A stretch of 64,000 bases of DNA from SELP01 sp035969385 (GCF_035969385.1 NZ_JAYKKJ010000008.1:124001-188000), one strand, 5' to 3'. Numbered from the stretch's first letter, positions 1 to 8,843 are shown. Numbers and translations: made by a program. Notes: a model not told the origin generated them from the letters alone.

Positions 1-2
1 GG

Positions 3-161
3 CTGGCGGCGATCCTGTCGGGCAAGGTCAAGCCCACAGGGCCGGTCGGAACCATTATCACCGGCCGAAATCTTGATATGCAGCGGTTCCACCAGATCAT
101 CGGCGGCGCCGATGTAGTTCTGGGGGATGTGACGGTGAAAGGACGGACCTATGGCGCATGA
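3..161 (+). CDS. eutB: C-terminal end of a PLP-dependent threonine dehydratase-like enzyme, probably EutB (partial)
   Basis: Only the last 52 codons are in the window; the 5' part lies to the left. The visible tail contains GPVGTIITGRN and ADVVLGD, the end of a serine/threonine dehydratase-type fold II PLP enzyme. Its stop lies 11 bases inside the following eutC reading frame, so the two are translationally linked. EutB is known from ectoine/hydroxyectoine utilisation clusters, where it always accompanies EutC. The specific EutB call is inferred from that pairing; a generic threonine dehydratase cannot be excluded from this fragment alone. Confidence 0.7.
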   Translation: MAAILSGKVKPTGPVGTIITGRNLDMQRFHQIIGGADVVLGDVTVKGRTYGA

Positions 162-1137
162 CATCCAGATCGTGACCGAGGCGCAATTGCGCGCGGCTGT
201 ATCCCTGGACCTGACCACGGTCGACGTGATCGAACGGGCCTTTGCCGCGCTGGCCTCCGGCGAGGTGGTCATGCCGCCGATCTTGTCGATGGACCTGCCG
301 CAAGCGAACGGAGAGGTGGACGTGAAAACCGCCTATATCCCCGGCTTCGATGGCTTTGCGATCAAGGTCAGCCCGGGGTTCTTCAACAACCCGAAGATCG
401 GCCTGCCCAGCCTGAATGGATTGATGATCCTGTTTTCGGCAAAGACCGGGCTGGTCGAAGCAGTCTATCTGGACAATGGGTACCTGACCGACATCCGCAC
501 CGCTGCCGCCGGGGCGGTCGCGGCGCGGCATCTTGCCCCGAAGCTGGTACAAACCGCCGGGGTGATCGGCACCGGGGTTCAGGCCCGGCTGCAACTGCAG
601 GCCGCGCATCTGGTCCGCCCGTTTGACCGCGTGCTGGTTCATGGCCGCGACATGGACAAGGCCCGCGGCTGTGCCGCCGATCTGTCCAACGCGCTGGGAA
701 TAGAGGCCGTGGCGATGGCCGATCCTGCGGACCTGGTCGCGCAAAGCCAGCTGGTGGTGACAACCACGCCCGCCCGAACCCCGGTGCTGCGGGCCGAATG
801 GCTGCATCCGGGGCTGCATATCACCGCCATGGGGTCCGATCAGGAAGGCAAGAACGAGATCGACCCCGCCGCCATCGCCGCCGCCGATCTGTATGTCTGC
901 GACCGGGTCAGCCAGTGCGAGGTGTCGGGCGAATTGGAAGCCGCCCGCGCGGCCGGGCTGCTGGCCGGGGTGACGCCGCCGGAACTGGGCGAGGTAATTA
1001 CCGGCGCCAAGGCCGGCCGCCAGTCCGAGGATGATATCACGATCTGCGATCTGACCGGCACCGGGGCGCAGGACACGGCGATTGCCAGCCATGTCCGCGC
1101 CATCCTGCCCGATGCGGGCACGCGGATCAGCGCCTGA
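151..1137 (+). CDS. eutC: Ectoine utilization protein EutC (ornithine cyclodeaminase/mu-crystallin family)
   Basis: This 328-residue protein belongs to the ornithine cyclodeaminase/mu-crystallin family. The N-terminal half carries the substrate-domain signature KVSPGFF and the segment LTDIRTAAAGAVAARHLA; a Rossmann NAD(P) site follows at about residue 130 (GVIGTGVQARLQ). The start at 151 has AAAGGA eight bases upstream and overlaps the end of eutB. The eutB-eutC order is characteristic of hydroxyectoine/ectoine catabolism, in which the two proteins are thought to process the hydroxylated intermediate before the DoeAB steps; no doeA, doeB or ehu transporter gene is visible here. A different cyclodeaminase-type substrate is possible. 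It converges on phoB with only three bases between the stops. Confidence 0.8.
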   Translation: MAHDIQIVTEAQLRAAVSLDLTTVDVIERAFAALASGEVVMPPILSMDLPQANGEVDVKTAYIPGFDGFAIKVSPGFFNNPKIGLPSLNGLMILFSAKTGLVEAVYLDNGYLTDIRTAAAGAVAARHLAPKLVQTAGVIGTGVQARLQLQAAHLVRPFDRVLVHGRDMDKARGCAADLSNALGIEAVAMADPADLVAQSQLVVTTTPARTPVLRAEWLHPGLHITAMGSDQEGKNEIDPAAIAAADLYVCDRVSQCEVSGELEAARAAGLLAGVTPPELGEVITGAKAGRQSEDDITICDLTGTGAQDTAIASHVRAILPDAGTRISA

Positions 1138-1140
1138 CGA

Positions 1141-1827
1141 TCAGCCCAGCGCGTAGCCCGCGCCACGCACCGTTCGGATCGGGTCGCCCGCGTCCTTGCC
1201 CAGCGCCTTGCGCAGCCGCCCGACGTGCACGTCGACCGTCCGGGTATCGACATAGATGTCCTGCCCCCAGACCCGGTCCAGAAGCTGTTCACGCGACCAG
1301 ACCCGGCCCGGCTTTTCCATGAATGTGGCCAGCAGGCGAAACTCTGTCGGACCAAGCTTCACAGGGCTGCCTGCACGGGTCACCCGGTGGCTTTCGGCGT
1401 CGAGCGTGATGTCTTCGTAGGTCAGCACCTCGCCCATGGTCGCGGGGCGGGACCGGCGCAGCTGGCTTTTGATCCGGGCCATCAGTTCGGTGACGGAATA
1501 GGGTTTGACAACATAATCGTCGGCCCCCGTGTCGAGCCCGCGCACCCTGTCCACCTCTTCCGAACGGGCCGAGAGCATGATGATCGGAATGGCCCGCGTT
1601 TCTGACCGGGTCTTGAGTTGGCGGCAGAGCTCGATCCCTGAAAGGTTCGGCATCATCCAGTCCAGAACGATCAGGTCCGGCGCATCCTCGGCCACCAGCA
1701 GCTTGGCCTCTTCCCCGTTCGGGGCCTGCGACACGCGGAACCCTTCGGCTTCGAGGTTGTAGATCAGCATTTCCCGCTGGGCCGGTTCGTCCTCGACCAC
1801 AAGGATATGGGGTGCGAGGGCGGCCAT
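1141..1827 (-). CDS. phoB: Phosphate regulon response regulator PhoB
   Basis: OmpR-type response regulator of 228 residues. The receiver domain has the acidic pocket ED at 12-13, phospho-acceptor Asp56 in VLDWMMP and Lys108 in VVKPYS; the C-terminal winged helix spans about 130-225 with REQLLDRVWG and RTVDVHVGRLR. When phosphorylated it should bind Pho boxes, including the one upstream of pstS in this window. I start it at 1827 (MAALAPHILVVEDE) rather than seven codons upstream, because that puts the start one base after the phoU stop. It is last in the pstSCAB-phoU-phoB operon. Its usual partner kinase gene phoR is not next to it. Confidence 0.95.
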   Translation of the reverse strand: MAALAPHILVVEDEPAQREMLIYNLEAEGFRVSQAPNGEEAKLLVAEDAPDLIVLDWMMPNLSGIELCRQLKTRSETRAIPIIMLSARSEEVDRVRGLDTGADDYVVKPYSVTELMARIKSQLRRSRPATMGEVLTYEDITLDAESHRVTRAGSPVKLGPTEFRLLATFMEKPGRVWSREQLLDRVWGQDIYVDTRTVDVHVGRLRKALGKDAGDPIRTVRGAGYALG

Positions 1828-1828
1828 A

Positions 1829-2539
1829 CTATTCGGCCCCGGTGGCATAGGCCGTGTTGTCGCCCTTGGGCCGGGTTTCCTCGGGCATTTCGCCGGTGAC
1901 GAGATAAATCACCTGTTCGGCCATGTTGGTCACCAGATCACCCATGCGTTCCACGTTCTTGGCGATGAAATGCAGGTGCATGCAGGGGGTGATGTTGCGG
2001 GCGTCTTCCAGCATGAAGGTCAGGAATTCCCGGAACAGCGCGTTATACATCTGGTCCACGTCCAGATCCCGCTGGCGGACGCTTTCGGCCAGAACCTCGT
2101 CCCCGCGCAGATAGGCATCCAGCGTGTCATGCAGCATTCCCTGCACTTCGCGGGCCATGCGGCGGATGGCGGCGTCGGACCCGGCGATGGGGCGCATATC
2201 GACAAGCACGCTGGTGCGTTTGGCGATGTTCTTGGCATAGTCGCCGACCCGTTCAAGGCTGGCCGCCAGCCGCAGCACGGTCAGAAGAACGCGCAGGTCC
2301 TTGGACACGGGCGCACGAAGGGCGATGGTGCGGGCCACCTCGTCGTTGATCTGCTGTTCCAGCGCGTCAACGGCCTTGTCGCCCTTGCGGACCTTGTCGG
2401 CCAGTTCCACATCGCGGGTTTCCAGCGATTGCGCCCCGTCAAGGATCGCGGCCTCGACCAGCCCGCCCATTTTCATGGCAAGCGCCTGAATGGCTTCAAG
2501 ATCGCGGTCATATGCAGAGGAAATATGTCTGTCGTTCAT
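1829..2539 (-). CDS. phoU: Phosphate signalling protein PhoU
   Basis: All-helical protein of 236 residues made of two PhoU repeats. Metal-binding signatures of the family are visible, such as ERVGDYAKNIAKR in the first half and ERMGDLVTNMAEQ in the second. PhoU dampens the Pho response by relaying the state of the Pst transporter to the PhoR kinase, and protects cells from phosphate overload. It sits between pstB and phoB with 11 bases to pstB and one base to phoB, consistent with a single transcript. Length is normal for the family (about 220-240). Confidence 0.95.
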   Translation of the reverse strand: MNDRHISSAYDRDLEAIQALAMKMGGLVEAAILDGAQSLETRDVELADKVRKGDKAVDALEQQINDEVARTIALRAPVSKDLRVLLTVLRLAASLERVGDYAKNIAKRTSVLVDMRPIAGSDAAIRRMAREVQGMLHDTLDAYLRGDEVLAESVRQRDLDVDQMYNALFREFLTFMLEDARNITPCMHLHFIAKNVERMGDLVTNMAEQVIYLVTGEMPEETRPKGDNTAYATGAE

Positions 2540-2550
2540 GTCCTGAACTC

Positions 2551-3348
2551 CTACCCGATCCGGCCGGAAATATAGGCTTCGGTCCGGCTGTCTTCGGGGT
2601 TGGTGAAAATCTGGTCGGTATCGCCGTATTCGACAAGATTGCCGAGGTGGAAGAAGGCGGTGCGCTGGCTGACCCGCGCGGCCTGCTGCATCGAATGGGT
2701 CACGATCACCACGGAATAACGGGTGCGCAATTCGTCGATCAGTTCCTCGACCTGCGCTGTGGCGATGGGGTCAAGCGCCGAACAGGGTTCATCCATCAAA
2801 AGAACCTCGGGTTCGGTGGCGACGGCGCGGGCGATGCACAGGCGTTGCTGTTGACCACCGGACAGGCCAGTACCCGGCGCGTGCAACCGGTCCTTCACCT
2901 CGTCCCAGATGGCGCCGCGGCGCAGGGCCTTTTCCACGATCTCGTCCAGGTCCGCCTTGTTGCGGGCCAGCCCGTGAATGCGCGGACCATAGGCCACGTT
3001 GTCATAGATGGACTTGGGGAAGGGGTTCGGTTTCTGGAACACCATGCCGACCTTGGCGCGCAGCTGCACCGGGTCCACGCGGCGGTCATAGATGTCTTCG
3101 CCGTCCAGCAGGATGTCGCCTTCGACCCGGCAGACGTCAATCGTGTCGTTCATCCGGTTCAGGCAGCGCAGGAAGGTGGACTTGCCACAGCCGGACGGGC
3201 CGATGAAGGCAGTCACGGTCTTGTCGGCGATGTCCACGTTCACATCCTTGATGGCGTGGTTGTCGCCGTAATAGACCTGCACCCCGCGGGCCGAGATCTT
3301 GATATCGTCCATCTGGACTGCCCTTTCCGTCACTTTCGTGTCTTTCAT
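2551..3348 (-). CDS. pstB: Phosphate ABC transporter ATP-binding protein PstB
   Basis: ATPase subunit of the high-affinity phosphate importer. Walker A is GPSGCGKST, the ABC signature is LSGGQQQR and Walker B is LLMDEP, followed by the D-loop SALDP and switch His in THSM. The reading frame is open back to 3375 inside pstA, but I choose ATG at 3348 (MKDTKVTERAVQ) because CAGGGA lies eight bases upstream; this gives 265 residues, close to the usual size. Another Met (MDDIKIS) follows 12 residues later. It is third from the end of the pst-pho operon and couples to PstC and PstA. Confidence 0.95.
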   Translation of the reverse strand: MKDTKVTERAVQMDDIKISARGVQVYYGDNHAIKDVNVDIADKTVTAFIGPSGCGKSTFLRCLNRMNDTIDVCRVEGDILLDGEDIYDRRVDPVQLRAKVGMVFQKPNPFPKSIYDNVAYGPRIHGLARNKADLDEIVEKALRRGAIWDEVKDRLHAPGTGLSGGQQQRLCIARAVATEPEVLLMDEPCSALDPIATAQVEELIDELRTRYSVVIVTHSMQQAARVSQRTAFFHLGNLVEYGDTDQIFTNPEDSRTEAYISGRIG

Positions 3349-3368
3349 CGTATCGGTCCCTGCCAATC

Positions 3369-4694
3369 CTACCAACGCCGTTCAAACCGGCGGCGCAGAA
3401 GGATGGCGACAAAGTTCATGGCCAGCAGGAACACCAGCAGGATAATGATCCCGCCCCAGGCCCGTTCGTAATAGGCAGGGTCGGCCCGCTTGGCCCATTC
3501 GTAGATTTGCGCGGGCATGGCCGAATTCGGCGCAAGGAACCCGTCAGCCAGTGTTTCCGGCGCGTTGGTGGCGATAAAGCCGACCATCCCGATCAGCAGC
3601 AGCGGGGCGGTTTCGCCCAGCGCCTGCGCCAGCCCGATGATCGTCCCGGTGAGGATGCCCGGCATCGCCAGCGGCAGGACGTGGTGGAACGTCGCCTGCA
3701 TCTTCGACGCACCCACGCCCAGCGCCGCATCGCGGATCGACGGCGGCACGGCCTTCAGGCTGGCGCGGGTCGAAATCACGATGGTCGGCAGGGTCATCAG
3801 CGTCAGGGTCAGCCCGCCCACAAGCGGCGCAGACTGCGGCAGATGCGCAACCTGAATGAACACGGCAAGGCCAAGGATACCGAACACGATGGACGGCACG
3901 GCAGCGAGGTTCGAGATGTTCACCTCGATCAGGTCGGTGAACCGGTTCTTGGGAGCGAATTCTTCCAGATAGATCGATGCGGCCACCCCGATGGGCAGGG
4001 CGCAGGCCAGAACGACAAGCATCATGAACAGCGAACCGATCATCGACAGGCCCATCCCCGCAGCCTCGGGTCGGCTTTCGGATGCGTCAGCCCCGGTGAT
4101 GAACCGCCAGTTGAAGCGGCGGTCCACGATGCCTGCGTCCCGCATCTGGTCCACAAGGTCCAGGTGCGCGGCATCAAGGTTCTTGTCCTCGGACAGCGAC
4201 TCGCGCGTGACCCGGCCCTTGAGGTAGCCATCGACACGGCTGGAGGCGAGGAAATCAAAGGTCAGCGGCTGGTCCAGCATCTCGGGGTTGGCCAGCACGT
4301 AGTCCCGCAGGTCCGCCCCGGCAGAGGAGGACAGCATCAGAAGCAGGGTCTTCTGGTCCATGTCGGTTTCAATACCCGCGCCTGTCAACGCGGTTTCGAT
4401 CGCGGTGCCGACCATCTCTTTGTATTTGCCGGTCTTAAGAACCGATGCCTCTGCCGCTTCGATCTCCTCGGCGGTCAGGGTCATTTCGACGGTGATGAAG
4501 GTCTGGGTAAAGGCACGGGTGCCGTTCGAAATGATCGCCACCATCAGCGCCAGCAGGAAGGCCAGTCCGATGCCGATGGCGATCAGCCCATAGGCCTTGA
4601 ACCGGATCTCGGCCGCATTGCGTTTGCGCGTGCGGGCGTCAAGCTCCAGCAACGACGACTTGCGGCGCGGGGCATTTGCGTCGGTGTCGGTCAT
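3369..4694 (-). CDS. pstA: Phosphate ABC transporter permease PstA (long form)
   Basis: Inner-membrane permease subunit. At 441 residues it is about 150 longer than the E. coli protein. A first membrane segment near residues 33-55 is followed by a soluble, presumably periplasmic insert to about residue 210 (the alphaproteobacterial PstA N-terminal extension, DUF3333 type), and then by the binding-protein-dependent permease core with the EAA-like loop RDAALGVGASKMQ and GLAQALGETAPL. Its start overlaps the pstC stop by four bases (ATGA type), so the two permeases are translated together. Confidence 0.93.
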   Translation of the reverse strand: MTDTDANAPRRKSSLLELDARTRKRNAAEIRFKAYGLIAIGIGLAFLLALMVAIISNGTRAFTQTFITVEMTLTAEEIEAAEASVLKTGKYKEMVGTAIETALTGAGIETDMDQKTLLLMLSSSAGADLRDYVLANPEMLDQPLTFDFLASSRVDGYLKGRVTRESLSEDKNLDAAHLDLVDQMRDAGIVDRRFNWRFITGADASESRPEAAGMGLSMIGSLFMMLVVLACALPIGVAASIYLEEFAPKNRFTDLIEVNISNLAAVPSIVFGILGLAVFIQVAHLPQSAPLVGGLTLTLMTLPTIVISTRASLKAVPPSIRDAALGVGASKMQATFHHVLPLAMPGILTGTIIGLAQALGETAPLLLIGMVGFIATNAPETLADGFLAPNSAMPAQIYEWAKRADPAYYERAWGGIIILLVFLLAMNFVAILLRRRFERRW

Positions 4695-5896
4695 TCGTAC
4701 TGCTCCCGGTATTTGCGCACGATGTAGAGGGCGAGGACGTTCAGCCCCAGCGTGATGACGAACAGGGTCATCCCAAGCGAGAAGGCCACCAGCGCCTCGG
4801 GCGAGGAAAAGTCGCTGTCGCCGGTCAGCTGGCTGACGATCTTGGCGGTCACGGTGGTCATGGCATCGAAGGGGTTCAACGACAGGCGGGCGGCGGCCCC
4901 TGCCCCCAACACGACGATCATGGTTTCACCGATGGCGCGCGAGGCAGCCAGAAGAATGGCCCCGACGATCCCCGGCAGGGCGGCGGGCAGAACCACATGC
5001 CGCACGGTTTCCGATTTGGTGGCGCCAAGGCCCAGCGACCCGTCGCGCATCGCCTGCGGCACCGCGTTGATGATGTCATCGGACAGGGACGACACGAAGG
5101 GGATCAGCATGATCCCCATGACCAGCCCGGCCGTCATCACCGCCGTACCGCCCTGCATCCAGCCCGCGCCGTCCGGCCCAAAGACAGTCAGCAGCAGCGG
5201 ACCAACCGTCAGAAGCGCGAAAAGGCCGTAGACGATGGTGGGGATACCGGCGAGCACTTCCAGAAGCGGCTTGGCAATGGCCCGGAACTTTGGCCCCGCA
5301 TATTCGGACAGGTAGAAGGCGGCGAACAGGCCAATCGGCACCGCAACCGCCAAGGCGATGGCCGAAATATAGAGCGTCCCCCAAAGCAGCGGCAGGATGC
5401 CAAGGCTGGAGCCGCCCCCGAAGGAGGGTTGCCAGACCGTCCCGAAGAAAAAGTCCGCCGCCGGGTAGAGCCGGAAGAATTCGACCGTGTTGAAGATCAG
5501 CGACAGGACGATCCCCAGCGTGGTCAGGATCGCGATCGAGGCCGCGCCGATCAGCAGCCACAGAATGCCGCGTTCAACCGCGTTGCGGGCCCGGAAGGCC
5601 GGACCGGTCCGCGACAGGGCAAGGAAGGTCAGGCCAAGCGAGACCGCAAGGATCAGCAGCGTCGGCAGAAGGGTTCCCCCGGCCATGACCCCACGCATCC
5701 GCAGGAAGGACCAGACCCCAAGCACCAGAAGCGCCGGGACAAGCCCCGTCAGCGCAACGTTGTAGCCATAGTAACCGGGCAGAGAATGCAGCTGCCTTAT
5801 GTCGCCCCCCGCGCCGCTCAGCGCACGGGACCGTCCAAGAAAATAGCCCGCCACGGCGATGGCGAGCACGGCAATCAGGGTCCATTGTGCGGGCAT
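4691..5896 (-). CDS. pstC: Phosphate ABC transporter permease PstC (long form)
   Basis: Partner permease of PstA, 401 residues. Several hydrophobic segments precede the permease core, which has the EAA loop RDGSLGLGATKSE and the conserved AASRAIGETM. The frame is open to 5938, but ATG at 5896 (MPAQWTLIAVLAI) has GGAGC six bases upstream and begins directly with a membrane segment, so I take that start. The extra N-terminal region compared with E. coli is usual in alphaproteobacteria. A strong hairpin lies between pstS and this gene. Confidence 0.93.
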   Translation of the reverse strand: MPAQWTLIAVLAIAVAGYFLGRSRALSGAGGDIRQLHSLPGYYGYNVALTGLVPALLVLGVWSFLRMRGVMAGGTLLPTLLILAVSLGLTFLALSRTGPAFRARNAVERGILWLLIGAASIAILTTLGIVLSLIFNTVEFFRLYPAADFFFGTVWQPSFGGGSSLGILPLLWGTLYISAIALAVAVPIGLFAAFYLSEYAGPKFRAIAKPLLEVLAGIPTIVYGLFALLTVGPLLLTVFGPDGAGWMQGGTAVMTAGLVMGIMLIPFVSSLSDDIINAVPQAMRDGSLGLGATKSETVRHVVLPAALPGIVGAILLAASRAIGETMIVVLGAGAAARLSLNPFDAMTTVTAKIVSQLTGDSDFSSPEALVAFSLGMTLFVITLGLNVLALYIVRKYREQYE

Positions 5897-5925
5897 GGTT
5901 GCTCCGGTCCGGTTGGTCGTAGATT

Positions 5926-5951
5926 GGGGCGGCGACACATGCCGCCGCCCC
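5926..5951. other. Strong hairpin between pstS and pstC
   Basis: A perfect 9-bp inverted repeat (GGGGCGGCG, 8-nt loop, CGCCGCCCC) fills the short gap between the pstS stop and the pstC start. No U-run follows in the direction of transcription, so it does not look like an efficient terminator. By analogy with other binding-protein-dependent transporters, it more likely protects the 3' end of pstS mRNA or partly attenuates read-through, giving more PstS than permease. This role is inference. Confidence 0.6.
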
Positions 5952-5960
5952 GGTGTGGGC

Positions 5961-6995
5961 TTAGTTGCCCATGGTCTGTTCGGCTTCGATCATCGCCTGG
6001 GTCGCGGCCAGTTCCGGATCGGACACGAGGCCATAGGCGGCCAGCGGGCCATCGGGACCGGCGATTTCGTCAGCCATGAAGAACTGTGCGTATTCCTTCA
6101 GGCCAGGGATCACGCCAAGGTGGGCGGCCTTGATGTAGAAGAACAGCGGGCGCGACACCGGGTAATCGCCCGAAGCGATGGTTTCGGTCGACGGCGCGAC
6201 GCCGCCCATGGTGGCAACCTTCAGGCTGTCGGTGTTGTTTTCATAGAAGGCCAGCCCGAACACACCCAGCGCGTTGGCGTTGGCGTCAACGCGGGCAAGG
6301 GTTTCGGTGTAATCGCCGTCGATGTCGATGGAACGACCATCGGCGCGAACGGCCATACAGGCGGCTTCGGCGGCATCTTCATCCATGCCCATGGCTTCCA
6401 TTGCGGCCAGCGCGCCGGTGTCTTCGCAGCCTTGAAGCAGGACCTTTTCCTCGAACACTTCGCGGGTGCCGTGCTTGGTCCCCGGAATGAAGGCCAGGAT
6501 TTCTTCGGCCGGCAAGTCGCCATTCACTTCGGCCCAGGTGGTGTTCGGGTTGGCAACCATCGCACCGTCAACGGGCAGTTCGGCGGCAAGGGCAAGATAC
6601 CAGTCGGCGGGCTGGAAGGCATCGTAGGCCGGGCCGTCTTTCTGGCTGGCAAAGACGATCCCGTCATAGCCGATGCGCACTTCGATGATGTCGGTCACGC
6701 CGTTTTCGGCACAGGCGTCGATTTCCTTCTGGCGGATCGCGCGGGAGGCATTGGCGATGTCGATGGTGTTTTCCCCGACGCCTTCACAGAAGCGGGCCAG
6801 ACCGGCCGAGGAGCCGCCCGATTCGACAACCGGGGTCGGCAGGTCGGTGTTTTCGCCAAACAGTTCGGCAACGATCGACGCATAGGGAAGGACGGTGGAC
6901 GACCCGGCAACCTGCACGTTGTCACGGGCAGTGGCGGCGGTGGCGGTCATCGCGGCAAGGGCAAGGACCGATACGGAAAGGGTGGTGCGTTTCAT
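5961..6995 (-). CDS. pstS: Phosphate ABC transporter substrate-binding protein PstS
   Basis: Periplasmic phosphate-binding protein, 344 residues. The start at 6995 (MKRTTLSVSVLALA) has AGGAG nine bases upstream and gives a Sec signal peptide cleaved near ATA/RDN around residue 23. The mature protein begins with the family motif VAGSSTVLPYA and carries ESGGSSAG for phosphate binding. No lipobox is seen, so it should be soluble in the periplasm. It is the first gene of pstSCAB-phoU-phoB and has a Pho box about 80 bases upstream, so it should be induced by phosphate limitation. Confidence 0.95.
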   Translation of the reverse strand: MKRTTLSVSVLALAAMTATAATARDNVQVAGSSTVLPYASIVAELFGENTDLPTPVVESGGSSAGLARFCEGVGENTIDIANASRAIRQKEIDACAENGVTDIIEVRIGYDGIVFASQKDGPAYDAFQPADWYLALAAELPVDGAMVANPNTTWAEVNGDLPAEEILAFIPGTKHGTREVFEEKVLLQGCEDTGALAAMEAMGMDEDAAEAACMAVRADGRSIDIDGDYTETLARVDANANALGVFGLAFYENNTDSLKVATMGGVAPSTETIASGDYPVSRPLFFYIKAAHLGVIPGLKEYAQFFMADEIAGPDGPLAAYGLVSDPELAATQAMIEAEQTMGN

Positions 6996-7073
6996 CACAG
7001 GTGGCTCCTGGTTTCGGTGGCCGGTCGCGTCGTTGCGACCTTGGCGCCGGTCTAGCCCCGGTCTGTGATGCTT

Positions 7074-7091
7074 ATGTAAAACGAATGTAAC
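7074..7091 (-). promoter_or_regulatory. Pho box upstream of pstS
   Basis: Read on the minus strand, two 7-base direct repeats GTTACAT and TTTACAT are separated by exactly four bases (TCGT), the 11-bp period recognised by a PhoB dimer. A weaker half-site resembling GTTTCAT lies a little further upstream (about 7098-7104). The site sits 79 bases before the pstS start, a suitable place to replace the -35 region. The surrounding 6996-7303 gap (308 bases) also holds the start region of the rightward aldolase gene; I see no gene in it. Confidence 0.8.
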
Positions 7092-7303
7092 AGTTTGATG
7101 AAACCTGAAATTCATATTATTTCATTATTTATCAATGTGATAACTCTCTTCCGGGCACAGGATAGCGTCACGGAACACCGAATGTGACAGGATTTTCGTC
7201 ATATTCGGCCCTCGGCGATTCCGGGCGGCGGGTCAGAGGGTGTTGCGCTTGTCCCGCAGACCGCCCAAAGTCACCCCAACGCCAGACCTGATCGGAGCCA
7301 AAG

Positions 7304-8071
7304 ATGGACCTGCCCCAGAACCGTTTCAAAGCCGCCCTGAAGGCAGGCAAGCAACAGATCGGCCTTTGGAACATCATCGGCGGGTCGATGGCGCCCGAGG
7401 CCTTGGCCGGGGCCGGATTCGATTGGGTGGTGATCGACACCGAACATTCGCCCACCGATGTGCCTGACGTGCTGACCGCCCTTCAGGCGATGGGCAATCA
7501 CCCGGAAACCAGCCCGGTCGTCCGCCCCGCGTGGAATGATCCGGTGACGATAAAGCGTATTCTGGATTTCGGGGCACAGACCATACTTGTCCCCTATGTC
7601 CAGACGAGGGAGGAGGCCGAGGCCGCGGTCGCAGCAACCCGGTATCCGCCGGAGGGGATGCGCGGCGTTGCGGGCGGCACGCGGGCCAGCGGCTATAGCC
7701 GGATCAAGGGCTATCACGCCAAGGCGAACGAACAGATCTGCCTTCTGGTTCAAGTCGAGACGGTCGAGGCGCTGAGCCGGATTGAAGAGATCGCCACCAC
7801 GCCGGGCGTGGACGGGGTTTTCATTGGCCCCGCCGACCTTGCCACATCAATGGGCTTTCCGGGCGATCCGAACCACCCCGACGTGCGCAAAACGATTGAG
7901 GCGGCTATTACGGTTCTGGCCGCATTGGGCGTTCCCGCGGGCATTCTGACGCTGGACCGGGCCTTTGCCCGCCGTTGCATCGAACTGGGCACGACGTTCA
8001 CCGCTGTCGGCACCGATATCGGCCTGCTGGTCAGCGCGGCGGATGCCCTTGCCGCCGACTTCAAAGGCTAG
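7304..8071 (+). CDS. HpcH/HpaI family aldolase
   Basis: Class II pyruvate-dependent aldolase of 255 residues, related to HpaI, GarL and RhmA. Family signatures are VVIDTEHSP (about 44-52), the Arg of VVRPAWND, VPYVQTREEAE, the VQVETVEA metal-ligand segment and GVFIGPADLATSMG. These enzymes cleave or form 2-keto-3-deoxy sugar acids or 4-hydroxy-2-oxo acids using a divalent metal. The natural substrate cannot be told from sequence. It stands alone, divergent from pstS, and its stop lies two bases from that of the carbonic anhydrase gene. Confidence 0.88.
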   Translation: MDLPQNRFKAALKAGKQQIGLWNIIGGSMAPEALAGAGFDWVVIDTEHSPTDVPDVLTALQAMGNHPETSPVVRPAWNDPVTIKRILDFGAQTILVPYVQTREEAEAAVAATRYPPEGMRGVAGGTRASGYSRIKGYHAKANEQICLLVQVETVEALSRIEEIATTPGVDGVFIGPADLATSMGFPGDPNHPDVRKTIEAAITVLAALGVPAGILTLDRAFARRCIELGTTFTAVGTDIGLLVSAADALAADFKG

Positions 8072-8073
8072 CG

Positions 8074-8721
8074 TCAGACCGCGACGAAGGTGCCCTTGTC
8101 CGGCTCGTAGGCTTCCAACCCGCCCTCGCCAATGTCGTTCCACAGACCGTGGAGCGTCAGATAACCGTCATCGACCGCCTGTTTGATGAAGGGGAAGGTC
8201 ATCAGGTTTTCCAGCGAAACGAGAACCGCCTCTTTCTCAAGCGCGCGGGTGCGCGTTGCATCGTCGCCGGGCGCAAGCCTGTCATAGCCGGGCCGCAGGA
8301 TGTCCATCCACCGCCCGACAAAGCTCGAGGCTTCCTCAAGCTCGGGGGCGTGGCCGCTGCACATGTCATAGCAGCCTTTCACCCCACCGCAGCCGGAATG
8401 GCCGAGCACGATCAGATGCGCGACCTTCAGCGCGGTCACGGCGTATTCCACGGCGGCGGAGGTGCCATGCGGTTCGCCATCGGGGTCATAGCCGGGGACA
8501 AGGTTGGCCACATTGCGGTGAATGAAGAATTCACCCTGATCCGCACCAAAGATCGAGGTGACATGTACGCGGCTGTCGCAGCAGGAGATGACCATCGCAC
8601 GCGGGTGCTGGCCCATTTCCGCAAGGTGCCGATACCAGCCACGGTTCTCAGCGAAGGAGGTCGCCTTCCAACCATGGTAGCGTTTGGCAAGGTATTCCGG
8701 CAGCGGTTTTGCGTGTTTCAT
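8074..8721 (-). CDS. Beta-class carbonic anhydrase
   Basis: Zinc enzyme that interconverts CO2 and bicarbonate, 215 residues, cytoplasmic. The metal site is complete: Cys47-x-Asp49-Ser-Arg in the CCDSRVH motif, and His108-x-x-Cys111 in GHSGCGG. This is the common beta-CA type supplying bicarbonate to carboxylases and pyrimidine synthesis. It is transcribed alone, divergent from a small unknown gene with a gap of about 120 bases between starts. Confidence 0.95.
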   Translation of the reverse strand: MKHAKPLPEYLAKRYHGWKATSFAENRGWYRHLAEMGQHPRAMVISCCDSRVHVTSIFGADQGEFFIHRNVANLVPGYDPDGEPHGTSAAVEYAVTALKVAHLIVLGHSGCGGVKGCYDMCSGHAPELEEASSFVGRWMDILRPGYDRLAPGDDATRTRALEKEAVLVSLENLMTFPFIKQAVDDGYLTLHGLWNDIGEGGLEAYEPDKGTFVAV

Positions 8722-8843
8722 GGCGCCCTTCTATCCAAGGTGTCATTCGTTGCAGCCTCATTATGGCGCATTTTCCGGAATTTCGAGAGATTTCTGCACC
8801 TGCGATAAACCGATTGGGAACCAAACCGGCGCTAGATGGTCCC

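Noticed and set aside
4676..6079. A 467-codon open frame antisense to pstC
   Set aside because: It is rich in Arg, Gln and His, has no family motif, and mirrors the codon bias of the conserved pstC gene on the other strand. Long antisense frames are expected in GC-rich coding DNA.
7160..7205. Second Pho-box-like site (ATGTGACAG) upstream of the aldolase gene
   Set aside because: Only one good 7-base half-site is present; the 11-bp spaced partner is poor.
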